From Parapedobacter sp035556095 (GTDB lineage Bacteria; Bacteroidota; Bacteroidia; Sphingobacteriales; Sphingobacteriaceae), in contig NZ_DATMFT010000029.1 of the NCBI RefSeq assembly GCF_035556095.1, forward strand, positions 183,013-247,012: a stretch of DNA of 64,000 bases, given 5' to 3'. The position numbers and the translations under genes are program-made. The notes beneath the pieces were generated by a model. The model saw only the letters and a list, made by a program, of their open reading frames with translations, was not told where the DNA came from and ran no database searches. This document shows, one piece after another, positions 41,531 to 50,474 of the stretch; the first letter of the stretch is position 1, and each line of letters begins with the position of its first letter.

Positions 41531-41881
41531 TTGAGGGTAGAGGATGGTAAAGCTCATAAAATACCGCTTAAAGTTCCCATTGTGGGGGCGGGTAATCCTT
41601 TGTTTATTTATTCTCGGTTGGGGAGAACTCCAATAGTTATATTAAACAACCCAATGAAAACGCGGGTCTCCAGCGGGATGGAACTCGCTTTGCTTGATGT
41701 ATTCTTTCTCCGCATGGGGATATCCTATACGCCTGCGCGATGGACAAACCAGCGGTTTTGTTCTGCTGGATTCGGCATCCATCTGAACGGATTGGGAGTG
41801 GATTTTGCGTACCTGCTTCCTTATGAATCATACAGTCCCATAGCCAATACCATCAGGGTCGGTGTATCGTTAAGAAAATAG
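41531..41881 (+). pseudogene. C-terminal relic of a PorV-like outer-membrane protein
   Basis: This 116-codon frame opens on TTG, with no signal peptide. Its last 70 residues resemble the end of PorV/LptO-type type IX secretion barrels: GMELALLDVFFLRMGISY, then FGIHLNGLGVDFAYLLP and the end IANTIRVGVSL. About 300 residues expected upstream are missing. The first 45 residues are unlike the family. I treat it as a decayed fragment left by a deletion. The relation to PorV is inferred from pattern only. Confidence 0.55.
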
Positions 41882-41972
41882 GTGTATCATTCGGCCAACA
41901 ATCAATAGGCAATGGCTTGGTTTTTGCATTGACTTCTTCTGTTCATTAAAGTCATACATTTCGATTGCGTCT

Positions 41973-44159
41973 ATGGTCAGATCTATTACCTTGTCTCTTC
42001 TGTTTTCGTGTATATCCGTCGTTGCTGCTCAAGCGGATACGTACCCCGGTGTATTGTTCGAAAACAGCATGCTAAAAGGGAATTATATGTACAGTAATGT
42101 CTACCACGACGACCAAAGTTGGGTCGAAAACGTGGCTGGGAGATTGCCTGTATCAGACTCTATTTTCTTTACACCTGGAAATTCCCTGTCGTTGAGATAT
42201 GTGTCTGCCAAAAACGGCAGCTGGACGACACACGTTACTTTCCCGGAAGCGGTGAATCCCTACTTCCCCAATCCGGCAGACGTATTGACTTTCAAATTGT
42301 ACGTCGTATCCAACACGGAGAGCAGCGCATTGCCCATACTCTCGCTGAAACAGCGTGATACCACCACCAGTGCCCTTGCGCTGTCGGACTACATCGACGA
42401 GTTCCGTACGAACATGTGGCTCGATGTACGCGTGCCGGTAAAAGCAATCGGGGGGCTGCTGATGGATCAGGCCATTGACGGTATCCAGTTGTCGCAAGGG
42501 TATGCTGCCGATACAACTACCCATTGGATGTATATTGATCAAGTGGAATTTGTTTCGGCAAACCCACCCCGGGTGAAACTTTCATCGCCTGCGGTACTTG
42601 CCTCCGCAACGGCATATGACCGTCATGTCGATCTGACGTGGCAGCTACCGCTGACGCCAAGCATCCGATACATCAAAATTTACCGTGCTGAAGATAAAGA
42701 GCATTTTGAACCGATAGCAATCCGGCCGGTATTTGTGCAGAAATATACCGATTTCGTCCCTTATCCGGAGCGGACCTATTTCTATAAAATTGCTTGGGTC
42801 GACTACGATTACCTCGAATCGCCGTTCTCCGAGGTGATTGAAGCAGCCACCCATACGGCCAGCGATAGCACATTGCTGGATTTCATACAGGCGGCCCATT
42901 TCAATTATTTTGTCGAACGTGCCGAGATAAATAGTGGGATGCATGCGGTTCATTTTGGTATAGACGACGCAACAGTATCGGTGATGGAAACGGGTTTAAG
43001 CATGTTGTCGCACGTTGTGGCGGCCGAACGTGGTTTTATATCCCGCAAGGCAGCAATTGATCGGCTGACGCGTATGATTAACTTCCTGGGAAAAGTGGAA
43101 CGCTACCACGGTGCTTTCCCTGCGAAGATCGACGGGCGCACCGGGAAAGGGATTTTTGAAATAGACAGTGTCCCCGAGGGCGATCTGTCGGCAACGGCAT
43201 TCCTCATGCAGGGCCTACTTGTTGCTCAACAGTATTTTGGCGTAGATAGCACCGAGGTCGGCGAGCTTACCGCCAAAATCGATACGCTGTGGGACGGTGT
43301 GGAGTGGAACGAATTTGTCGTGGCAGGCCAGCAGAATATCCTCTTGGACCGGTGGTCGCCGGTGTCCGGGTTCAAGCACGCGCGCCCTATGGGCGGATTC
43401 GGCCAGGATTTCATCAGCTACATCCTGGCGTTGGCATCACCGAGGTACTCGCTGCACCCCGATGCTTATGTCGAAGGGCTGGGTATACCGCGGGAACTGC
43501 TCGATTCGACCTACACCATGGAATTGGCTGAGAATAATTCGTTTGCGGTTGATGTCGGCGGCGATACCTCCACGACGTTGCCCCGCTACCACGAATTTAA
43601 CTATACAGCTGATACGACAGTGTATGGTCTACCCATCACCGTAGGCTCCATCGACACCTCATTAATGGAAGCATACGTGCCGTTCTTTGCTTTTGACCCA
43701 CGGGGCAAACGAGATACATTTACAGATTATTTTGCCAATAATGTGAACCTAGCAAATGCCACACGGCGACGTGACAATGAGCGGGGCTACGGTGGCTTTT
43801 CGACAAACATTTGGGGTACAACGGTGATCGGGGTCGACTCGGTAGGGGCCGACTCGGTAGGGGATATACACGCCATTAATCCGGCTATTGCGAGCGCAAG
43901 CTACGCCTATGTGCCCCAAAAGGCGCTATCATCGATTCGGGAGCTGTATGAGATGTACGGCTATGCCCTCTTCACGGAATATGGATTTCGCGAATGGATA
44001 GCTCCAAAAAGGAATGCCGTGGCGAGTGGGTATGATGCCTTGAACCAGGCTGCTGTTTTAGTAATGATTGAGAATGGACGCAGCGGCTTAATATGGAATC
44101 TTTTTGCCAGCCATCCGGATATACAAAAGGTCATTGGAAGTCATTTCAACATTGAATAA
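41973..44159 (+). CDS. GH144-like glycoamylase-family glycosidase with FN3 domain
   Basis: This is a secreted 728-residue enzyme. After a signal peptide (ITLSLLFSCISVVAAQA) comes a beta-sandwich region (residues 25-195), then an FN3 domain (about 205-295; ATAYDRHVDLTWQLP). The C-terminal (alpha/alpha)6 catalytic domain is of the PF10091 glycoamylase type: LLDFIQAAHFNYFVERAE, TGLSMLSHVVAAERGFISR, GDLSATAFLMQGLLVAQQYF, GFGQDFISYILALASP and RGYGGFSTNIWGTT. Characterised relatives (GH144) are endo-beta-1,2-glucanases. The usual acidic residues need alignment to confirm activity. Two copies of an SVGADSVG-like motif occur near residue 630 (VGVDSVGADSVGDI), a small tandem duplication. Confidence 0.85.
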   Translation: MVRSITLSLLFSCISVVAAQADTYPGVLFENSMLKGNYMYSNVYHDDQSWVENVAGRLPVSDSIFFTPGNSLSLRYVSAKNGSWTTHVTFPEAVNPYFPNPADVLTFKLYVVSNTESSALPILSLKQRDTTTSALALSDYIDEFRTNMWLDVRVPVKAIGGLLMDQAIDGIQLSQGYAADTTTHWMYIDQVEFVSANPPRVKLSSPAVLASATAYDRHVDLTWQLPLTPSIRYIKIYRAEDKEHFEPIAIRPVFVQKYTDFVPYPERTYFYKIAWVDYDYLESPFSEVIEAATHTASDSTLLDFIQAAHFNYFVERAEINSGMHAVHFGIDDATVSVMETGLSMLSHVVAAERGFISRKAAIDRLTRMINFLGKVERYHGAFPAKIDGRTGKGIFEIDSVPEGDLSATAFLMQGLLVAQQYFGVDSTEVGELTAKIDTLWDGVEWNEFVVAGQQNILLDRWSPVSGFKHARPMGGFGQDFISYILALASPRYSLHPDAYVEGLGIPRELLDSTYTMELAENNSFAVDVGGDTSTTLPRYHEFNYTADTTVYGLPITVGSIDTSLMEAYVPFFAFDPRGKRDTFTDYFANNVNLANATRRRDNERGYGGFSTNIWGTTVIGVDSVGADSVGDIHAINPAIASASYAYVPQKALSSIRELYEMYGYALFTEYGFREWIAPKRNAVASGYDALNQAAVLVMIENGRSGLIWNLFASHPDIQKVIGSHFNIE

Positions 44160-44184
44160 TTACACTTAATCATCCGTTTACAAC

Positions 44185-44709
44185 ATGAAGAAATACATTG
44201 TCTTTTCGCTTTTAGTTGCTTTTTCAACGACACTCTTCTCCTGCAAAAACAAAAAGATGGCGGTTAATCCCGGCGCACAGGTGACGATCGACGGCACGCA
44301 GGACGGCCTACAACACGTGCAACGCGACTTTGAAGATGCTGCCATGACTGACCGTGGCATCATGGTTACGTTTGATTCGGATGTGTTGTTCCCGCTCAAC
44401 TCGTCCTACCTGACCGATCAGGCCAAAGACGAAATCGATAAATTGGTCAATCTGCTAGCTGATTACCCGAATGCTTCGTTGATCGTAGATGGCCATACGG
44501 ATGCTACCGGTACGGAAGAATATAATCAATGGCTGTCGGAGAAAAGGGCGGAGTCGGTGAAAAAGTACCTCGCTGACCATGGCATTCAGGCCAGTCGGAT
44601 TACCACCAACGGTTACGGACAGGCCAAGCCGGTGGCAGCGAACAATACCAAAGAGGGCCGACAGCAAAACCGCCGAGTGGAAGTGACCATCGCCACCCCG
44701 AAGAAGTGA
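44185..44709 (+). CDS. OmpA-family peptidoglycan-binding lipoprotein
   Basis: This is a 174-residue lipoprotein (signal KKYIVFSLLVAFSTTLFSC, lipobox LFSC) with a C-terminal OmpA/MotB domain. Key segments are MVTFDSDVLFPLNSSYLTD, VDGHTDATGTEEYNQWLSEKR in part, and GYGQAKPVAANNTKEGRQQNRRVEV in part, which carry the Asp and Arg that bind diaminopimelate. It resembles Pal and YiaD and would anchor the outer membrane to the cell wall. The gene starts 25 bases after the glycosidase stop, and a shared transcript is possible. It is convergent with murI, 7 bases away. Confidence 0.93.
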   Translation: MKKYIVFSLLVAFSTTLFSCKNKKMAVNPGAQVTIDGTQDGLQHVQRDFEDAAMTDRGIMVTFDSDVLFPLNSSYLTDQAKDEIDKLVNLLADYPNASLIVDGHTDATGTEEYNQWLSEKRAESVKKYLADHGIQASRITTNGYGQAKPVAANNTKEGRQQNRRVEVTIATPKK

Positions 44710-44716
44710 GCTAGGC

Positions 44717-45532
44717 CTATAGGGTCGTCACTTTGGCCGCTTTAACGGGCTTACCGTAGAAGGTTGCCGCCTTTTCCTCAAAATCTGCCGCATTATCCGT
44801 TGTAAAGAAACGGATAGTGCCTCCCTTGGTGCATTGCGCTTCCATATCTTGGTGGCGAAGCAGGTAATCGGCAAGGCTATCAGCCACCAGCTCACCCTGC
44901 GAAAGCAAACCGATATGGCTGGGTAGGAAACGCCGTATCAACGGATACAGCAGCGGGTAGTGGGTACATGCCAATACAACGGTATCGATATGCGGAGATC
45001 GCTGCAAGAGCCGATTGATTTCCCGTTCAACGAAATAGGCGGTACCAGGTGAGTCCAGTTCGCCATTTTCGACCAATGGCACCCACATTGGACAGGCCTG
45101 CTGATGTACGGATATATCCGGGTAGAATTTTTGAATTTCTATGGGATATGACATCGACTTGACCGTACCCGGTGTGGCTAAGATGCCGACATGCCGGGTG
45201 TTCGTATGCCGGCCAATCACCTCAGTAGTGGGACGTATAACGCCGAGTACCTTACGGCCCGGCTGCTTGGGCAAATCGTGCTGCTGGATGGTACGGAGGG
45301 CCTTTGCCGATGCCGTGTTACATGCCAAAACCACCAGGTGACAATTCATCGCAAAAAGCTCTTCAACACATTCCTTGGTATAGGCGTATACGGTTTCAAA
45401 CGATCGCGTGCCGTAAGGTACGCGCGCATTGTCGCCCAAATATACATAGTCATACTGAGGCAGTTTGCGGACAATGTCACGGAATACCGTCAGCCCACCA
45501 TAACCCGAATCGAATATACCTATTGGACCCAT
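44717..45532 (-). CDS. murI: Glutamate racemase
   Basis: This is a 271-residue racemase that makes D-glutamate for peptidoglycan. The N-terminal IGIFDSGYGGLTVFRDI, YLGDNARVPYG, the first catalytic cysteine in VVLACNTASA and the second in VVLACTHYPLLYP are all present. The start at 45532 follows a 100-bp heptamer array that fills the space after the GH125 stop, so it may be co-transcribed with GH125. Function is secure. Confidence 0.96.
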   Translation of the reverse strand: MGPIGIFDSGYGGLTVFRDIVRKLPQYDYVYLGDNARVPYGTRSFETVYAYTKECVEELFAMNCHLVVLACNTASAKALRTIQQHDLPKQPGRKVLGVIRPTTEVIGRHTNTRHVGILATPGTVKSMSYPIEIQKFYPDISVHQQACPMWVPLVENGELDSPGTAYFVEREINRLLQRSPHIDTVVLACTHYPLLYPLIRRFLPSHIGLLSQGELVADSLADYLLRHQDMEAQCTKGGTIRFFTTDNAADFEEKAATFYGKPVKAAKVTTL

Positions 45533-45543
45533 TTTTTTATATT

Positions 45544-45647
45544 AGACACCAGACATTAGACGCTAGACACCAGACATTAGACGCTAGACATTAGGCCATA
45601 AGACGCTGGGTACTTGTCTCTTGTCTAGTGTCTCTTGTCTAAGACTA
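45544..45647. repeat. Heptamer repeat array D (about 15 units)
   Basis: On the plus strand the units are AGACACC, AGACATT, AGACGCT (these three repeated as a perfect 21-bp tandem), AGACATT, AGGCCAT, one extra A, AGACGCT and GGGTACT. Then TGTCTCT, TGTCTAG, TGTCTCT and TGTCTAA follow, the latter being reverse-complement versions of the AGAC unit. The GH125 stop lies in the last unit. The array fills the gap between GH125 and murI. Confidence 0.88.
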
Positions 45648-47063
45648 CTTCAACAAATATGGCTTTTCTTTATAGGTTTTCCACAAAAATTCACCAAATA
45701 ATGTGTTTGCCCAAGCAAACCACGAGCGCGTGAATTTCTTGGGGTCATCTTTATGGAAAGACTCGTGCATAAAGCCCGTTTCGCCGTGGGTACGCTTCAA
45801 TAAATCGATGCATTTTTTTATCTCATTGTCATCGATGGAGGTCAGCCCGCGCATCGTGATACCCATTGGCCAAATCATGTCTCTGCCGATGTGCGGTCCG
45901 CCTATCCCTTCAGCGGCCGAACCCTTAAAGAAAAATGGGTTGCCTGCCGATAATACATAAGCGCGCGTGCGCTGGTATATCGGGTCGTCTACTTCAACTG
46001 CACCGAGGTAAGGGAGCGAGAGAAGACTGGGGATGTTGGCATCATCCATCATCATATAGCTGCCGAAGCCGTCGACCTCATACGCGTATACGCGTCCATG
46101 CATGGGGTGGTCTACAATGCCATACTCCTTTACCGCGTGTTCCACCTCATTGGCAAGCTCAAGCAGTTCGAGCGCCAGCGCCTGTTCATTGGCGATGTTG
46201 GCGAGCATTTCGGCCGATTGGCGTAAGCTCACCACGGCGAACAGGTTGGAAGGGATGAGGAATGAGAAGACGGTCGCGTCATCGCTCGGCCTGAAGCTGG
46301 AACAGATCAGCCCCACGGGATTGACCGGATAACCGTATCCGTCTACCTGCAACGTGTCGGAGCCACGGGCGGTGGTGCGCTCAAAACGGTAAGGGCCGAG
46401 ATTTTCTTTCCGTTGCTGTTCTTTAAACGTTTTCAAGATGTTGCGCTGCGCCGTCACCCATTCGCTGCCGAATGGTGCGGTGTCATCGGTTGCCTTCCAG
46501 TAGGCATAACCCAAACGAATGGTGTAGCAGAGCGAGTCGATCTCCCATTTACGTTCGTGGATGCCGGGCTTCATATCGGTATGGTCGCTGCCCCATTCAC
46601 CCACCTTGGTGGGATCGTTATAAAACGCGTTGGCGTAGGGGTCTATATTGATGCATTCGCTTTGCTTATTCACGAGGCCGGCAATGAGCCGCTGCAGTTG
46701 GTTGTCTTCCGCCATAAAGGGTAGATAGGGCCATACCTGGGCGCAGCTGTCGCGCAACCACATGGCATCGATATCGCCAGTGATGACATAGGTATACGGC
46801 TTTCCGTCCTTATCTTCCGGATATACGGTGGTGTCTAATGTGTTCGGAAAACAATTTCCAAAAAGCCAGCCCAGTTCCTTATCCGCGGCGAATTGCTGGA
46901 ATTCGCGGATCGCCCGTTCGATGGCTTCACTTGGAAAATGCCGTTCGCTTTGTGCAAGTCGCACGGTGGGGAATTCCTGCAATGCCGAAGCTAGCGAGAA
47001 TTTGCCAGCCAACAAGCCAGCGCCGAGCAAGGAGGAGTTTTGGATGAATGTTCTTCGTTTCAT
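45645..47063 (-). CDS. GH125 family exo-alpha-1,6-mannosidase
   Basis: The protein has about 472 residues. I chose the ATG at 47063, giving MKRRTFIQNSSLLGAGLLAG, a Tat-like signal, over the open frame from 47183. GH125 (formerly DUF1237) features include LFGNCFPNTLDTTVY, YVITGDIDAMWLRDSCAQVWPYLPF in part, CSSFRPSDDATVFSFLIPSN in part, MMDDANIPSLLSLPYLG and HIGRDMIWPMGITM. Known members are metal-independent exo-alpha-1,6-mannosidases acting on N-glycan or mannan cores. With GH92 elsewhere in the window, this suggests mannose-containing glycan use. It is divergent from the RemB-like gene across a palindrome. Confidence 0.93.
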   Translation of the reverse strand: MKRRTFIQNSSLLGAGLLAGKFSLASALQEFPTVRLAQSERHFPSEAIERAIREFQQFAADKELGWLFGNCFPNTLDTTVYPEDKDGKPYTYVITGDIDAMWLRDSCAQVWPYLPFMAEDNQLQRLIAGLVNKQSECINIDPYANAFYNDPTKVGEWGSDHTDMKPGIHERKWEIDSLCYTIRLGYAYWKATDDTAPFGSEWVTAQRNILKTFKEQQRKENLGPYRFERTTARGSDTLQVDGYGYPVNPVGLICSSFRPSDDATVFSFLIPSNLFAVVSLRQSAEMLANIANEQALALELLELANEVEHAVKEYGIVDHPMHGRVYAYEVDGFGSYMMMDDANIPSLLSLPYLGAVEVDDPIYQRTRAYVLSAGNPFFFKGSAAEGIGGPHIGRDMIWPMGITMRGLTSIDDNEIKKCIDLLKRTHGETGFMHESFHKDDPKKFTRSWFAWANTLFGEFLWKTYKEKPYLLK

Positions 47064-47107
47064 GAGTAATCTATTTGGTTTGTTACTGTATATAAAACAT
47101 CTTCTTG

Positions 47108-47135
47108 TTTTTTCGCGTTGCAATATGCGAAAAAA
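47108..47135. promoter_or_regulatory. Palindrome in the GH125/RemB-like divergent gap
   Basis: TTTTTTCGC-GTTGCAATAT-GCGAAAAAA is a perfect 9-bp inverted repeat with a 10-base centre. It lies 45 bases upstream of the GH125 start and could be an operator or a hairpin flanked by T/A runs usable as a bidirectional terminator. Confidence 0.5.
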
Positions 47136-47187
47136 GTAGCAAACGGTAAGAGGCGGTTCTTGTGGCCCAATTCTTGGTGGCAAATAG

Positions 47188-47195
47188 TATCTTTG
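47188..47195 (+). promoter_or_regulatory. -7 promoter element for the RemB-like gene
   Basis: TATCTTTG is an exact TAnnTTTG, 14 bases before ATG 47210, so the leader would be under 10 nt. No -33 TTG at usual spacing. Confidence 0.5.
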
Positions 47196-47209
47196 CTGAC
47201 TGATACACG

Positions 47210-48853
47210 ATGACTAGACATTTAGATTTTCCGAACTTGCGGCTGTTGTTGGTTCTTTTCTCGCTCTTTGCCTTTGCACACCGCGGGGTTTCGCAGGCAA
47301 CATACCAGCCATATTCCTATCACTTTTACCAAAAGCTAAACGGTACGTTGTACCATACCGATACACGCCTGCACACCGCTGTGAAGCCGATGATTATGCA
47401 TGAGGTGTTGGTGCCGCGGTACGATTCGCTGATGCAATTGGGTGTGCAGGAGCGGCACTCGTGGGGCGGACGTAAATTATACAATGAACATTTGATTGAA
47501 GCGAGTGACGACGATTACACCTTTTATGCCGATTTCCTGCCCGATTTCCAAGTCGGTCGCGATTTCGCCGGCGGCGGACGAACCACTTGGCTCAATACGA
47601 GAGGTGCCCAAGCTGGCCTAACCATCCAGGATAAGTTTTCACTTTACGTCAATTTCTTCGAGAACCAGGGTGTGTTTCCCGATTACCTCGATCGGTACAT
47701 CTTCACGCATACCGTTACCCCCGGCCAGGGGTATGGGAAATCCATGCCAGACAATCCCAGTAAAAAGGATTGGATGTACGGGTCGGCCGTGCTGTCCTAC
47801 ACGGTGAATGATTACCTGAACGTTACATTGGCCTATGACAAAAACTTCATCGGTGACGGCTATCGGTCGGTATTGCTGTCGGATGTGTCTTCTAATTACA
47901 CGGGCCTGAAACTGACGGGCAAAATAGGCAACGTGCAATACATGAGCATGTGGGCGTATATGCTAGACCCGATGCATCCACGTTCGCTCGACTCCGTAAG
48001 CCGCGCGGGCGACAATTGGAAGTGGGGGGCATTTCAATACCTCGATTGGAACGTAACCAACCGGTTCTCCATAGGGCTTTTCCAATCGGTGGTATGGGGC
48101 GCTCGGAATGCCGCCGGAAGGCGTGGTTTCGATTTCAATTACCTCAATCCGATCATTTTCATGCGGCCCGTGGAATTAACCAATACCTCGTCGCCCGATA
48201 AGATGCACCTCGGACTGAACACCAAATACAAAGCCCTGCGAAACCTGACGGTCTATGGTCAGTTCCTTTTGGGCGAGTTTACCGCAAAGGAGTTCTTCTC
48301 GGGCAACGGCCATGTGAACAACAAATGGGCCGCGCAATTCGGTTTCCGTGGCTTCGACGCATTCGGTATCAAAGACTTGAATTTCCTTGCTGAATATAAC
48401 ACGGCGCGACCGTATACCTATAGTCATTTCGATCCGGTAAGCAACTATAGTAACTACGGTCAGCCACTGGCTCACCCATGGGGGGCCAACTTCCGCGAAC
48501 TGGTAGGCGTGCTGAACTACTCGTACAAACGGTTCGACTTTTCGTTCCAAGGTACCTGGGGGCAGTTCGGCACAGATGCCGATTCGACCACCAACTGGGG
48601 TGGTGATATCTTCAAATCGTATGCTAGCCACCAGCAGGTGTATGATAACCGCATCGCCCAAGGGGTACGCAACAACCTGTTATATGCAGACGGACGGATA
48701 TCGTACTTATTCAACCCTAAATATAACTTGCGGATAGAAGCGGGCGCGGTATACCGGAGGCATGGCGTTCCTGAGCAGGGTAGGCACCACCAAACCGGCA
48801 TGCTTACACTCGGGTTACGTTCGTCCTTCCGCAATTTGTATTACGATTTTTAA
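47210..48853 (+). CDS. RemB/Wzi-like outer-membrane beta-barrel protein
   Basis: This is a 547-residue protein with a signal peptide (LLLVLFSLFAFAHRGVSQ) and a long beta-barrel. The stretch KNFIGDGYRSVLLSDVSSNY and the later KLTGKIGNVQYMSMWAYM resemble gliding motility protein RemB and capsule-assembly Wzi barrels. The C-terminus (LGLRSSFRNLYYDF) ends in an aromatic residue as expected for outer-membrane proteins. RemB in Flavobacterium is involved in gliding. Wzi binds capsule. Which role applies here is unknown. aroQ follows 34 bases after and may be co-transcribed. Confidence 0.75.
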   Translation: MTRHLDFPNLRLLLVLFSLFAFAHRGVSQATYQPYSYHFYQKLNGTLYHTDTRLHTAVKPMIMHEVLVPRYDSLMQLGVQERHSWGGRKLYNEHLIEASDDDYTFYADFLPDFQVGRDFAGGGRTTWLNTRGAQAGLTIQDKFSLYVNFFENQGVFPDYLDRYIFTHTVTPGQGYGKSMPDNPSKKDWMYGSAVLSYTVNDYLNVTLAYDKNFIGDGYRSVLLSDVSSNYTGLKLTGKIGNVQYMSMWAYMLDPMHPRSLDSVSRAGDNWKWGAFQYLDWNVTNRFSIGLFQSVVWGARNAAGRRGFDFNYLNPIIFMRPVELTNTSSPDKMHLGLNTKYKALRNLTVYGQFLLGEFTAKEFFSGNGHVNNKWAAQFGFRGFDAFGIKDLNFLAEYNTARPYTYSHFDPVSNYSNYGQPLAHPWGANFRELVGVLNYSYKRFDFSFQGTWGQFGTDADSTTNWGGDIFKSYASHQQVYDNRIAQGVRNNLLYADGRISYLFNPKYNLRIEAGAVYRRHGVPEQGRHHQTGMLTLGLRSSFRNLYYDF

Positions 48854-48887
48854 GTTATCTCCACTTTTTTTTGGATATTGTGCCACT

Positions 48888-49310
48888 ATGAGCAGGATCA
48901 TCATCATCAATGGCCCCAACCTGAATTTGTTGGGTGTGCGTGAAAAAGGGATTTATGGCGAGCAGCGATTCGAGGACTATTTCGAAACGTTGAAATTGCA
49001 ATACCCCGGGGTGGAGCTCTCCTATTTCCAGAGTAACAACGAGGGGGAGCTTATTGATAAAATCCACGAAGTGGGTTTTTCGGCCTATGGGATAGTCCTC
49101 AATGCTGGGGCCTATACGCACACGTCGCTGGCCCTTGGCGATGCCATCGCAGCCGTGACCACACCGGTGGTGGAGGTCCATATTTCGAATGTGTACGCCC
49201 GGGAGCCATATCGCCACCATTCGTACCTGGCCAAAAACTGCAAAGGGGTTATCTGTGGTTTTGGTCTTGATGGTTACCGCTTGGCTGTAGCGAGTTTATT
49301 GCCAGAATAA
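48888..49310 (+). CDS. aroQ: Type II 3-dehydroquinate dehydratase
   Basis: This is a 140-residue type II dehydroquinase of the shikimate pathway. It starts MSRIIIINGPNLNLLG. The catalytic Tyr is in GIYGEQRF, QSNNEGELIDKIHE follows, NAGAYTHTS is the active-site loop, and VEVHISNVYAREPYRHHS contains the catalytic His and substrate contacts. I start at ATG 48888, since the longer frame from 48762 overlaps the upstream gene. Its 3' end overlaps the opposing MFS gene by 62 bases, which is unusual for Bacteroidota gene spacing. Confidence 0.97.
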   Translation: MSRIIIINGPNLNLLGVREKGIYGEQRFEDYFETLKLQYPGVELSYFQSNNEGELIDKIHEVGFSAYGIVLNAGAYTHTSLALGDAIAAVTTPVVEVHISNVYAREPYRHHSYLAKNCKGVICGFGLDGYRLAVASLLPE

Positions 49311-50466
49311 GCATGGCCAGGCTGGCGCAGCCGGCCATCACCGCCGCCATGGGTATCGAAGTACCGTTGTGGAAATAGCTTACCATCCCTGAAGACACCG
49401 CCCCGCAAGCCATCTGCAAACTGCCCAAAAGGGCAGAAGCACTGCCCGCTAGTTTGCTGAAGGGCCCTAGTGCCAAGGCCGAGGTGTTGGGGAAAACAAA
49501 GCCCTGTGAGCCTAAGAACAGAAAAATCAACGCGACGATCACAACAAGATTGATATAGCCTGTGAGGCAGAGGCCGACGAGCACAAGCCCGATAGAAGAC
49601 TGCACCATCAAGGCAATTTTGGCAATCTGCTCACTACTGTATTTAGTGAGCAGGTACCTGTTCAGTTGGCTCGCCGTGATCAGCGCTGATGCAATCAGTG
49701 CGAATACGATGCCATATTGACTTTCATCCAATCCATACAGCGTAATCATCACATAGGGAGATCCCGCTAAATAGGCATATAAACCCGAAGAAGCCAAACC
49801 GCCAGCAAATGCATAAGTGATGAACTGCCGGTTCCTGAAAACTTCCCAATACGACCGGGTAATGGGCCGGGGCAGCAACGACATTTCGGGATTGGGGGCT
49901 TTGCTTTCCGGAAGGAAGAAGATAACCGCCGCCAAGATACCTGTGGTAATCAACGCCAGTACGACGAATATGCCATGCCAGTCCCAATGGGCCATGACGA
50001 AACTACCCACCGTGGGGGCTAATATGGGGGAGATGCCGATAACCAGCATCAACATGGAAAAAACTTTGGCACTTTCCGTAGGCCCGAAGAAGTCGCGCAC
50101 CATGGCACGCGAGGCAACCATGCCGCCGCAGCTACCCAATGCCTGCACAAACCGGTATGCGATGAGATTGTCGGCTGAATTGGTCAGTGCGCAGCTAATG
50201 GATGCGGCGATGTAAATGACCAGTCCGACGATAAGCGGTACCTTGCGGCCGAAGCGGTCGAGCAGTGGACCGTAAACGATCTGGCCGGAAGCGATACCAA
50301 CGAAAAACGAGGTAAGTGACAGTTGGATATGTGCTACCGTCGTATCCAGGCTTGCAGCTATGGCATCAAAGCCCGGCAGGTACATGTCGATGGAAAATGG
50401 CCCGATGGCCGAGAGCAGCCCGAGCGTGATGAAGATGAAAAACCGATTCGTGCGCGCGGATGTCAT
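49249..50466 (-). CDS. Bcr/CflA-type drug efflux MFS transporter
   Basis: This is a 12-TM major facilitator protein of 405 residues. The start shows FIFITLGLLSAIGPFSIDMYLPGFDAIA, here in part, and the family motif A segment GPLLDRFGRKVPLIVGL. RFVQALGSCGGMVASRAMVRD matches the antiporter motif C area of the Bcr/CflA family, which exports bicyclomycin, chloramphenicol or sulfonamide-like drugs in proteobacteria. The substrate here is unknown. The last codons overlap aroQ on the opposite strand. A promoter-like TATTTTTG lies 8 bases before the ATG. Confidence 0.92.
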   Translation of the reverse strand: MTSARTNRFFIFITLGLLSAIGPFSIDMYLPGFDAIAASLDTTVAHIQLSLTSFFVGIASGQIVYGPLLDRFGRKVPLIVGLVIYIAASISCALTNSADNLIAYRFVQALGSCGGMVASRAMVRDFFGPTESAKVFSMLMLVIGISPILAPTVGSFVMAHWDWHGIFVVLALITTGILAAVIFFLPESKAPNPEMSLLPRPITRSYWEVFRNRQFITYAFAGGLASSGLYAYLAGSPYVMITLYGLDESQYGIVFALIASALITASQLNRYLLTKYSSEQIAKIALMVQSSIGLVLVGLCLTGYINLVVIVALIFLFLGSQGFVFPNTSALALGPFSKLAGSASALLGSLQMACGAVSSGMVSYFHNGTSIPMAAVMAGCASLAMLILAINSLQPSGNHQDQNHR

Positions 50467-50474
50467 GAAAGTGA

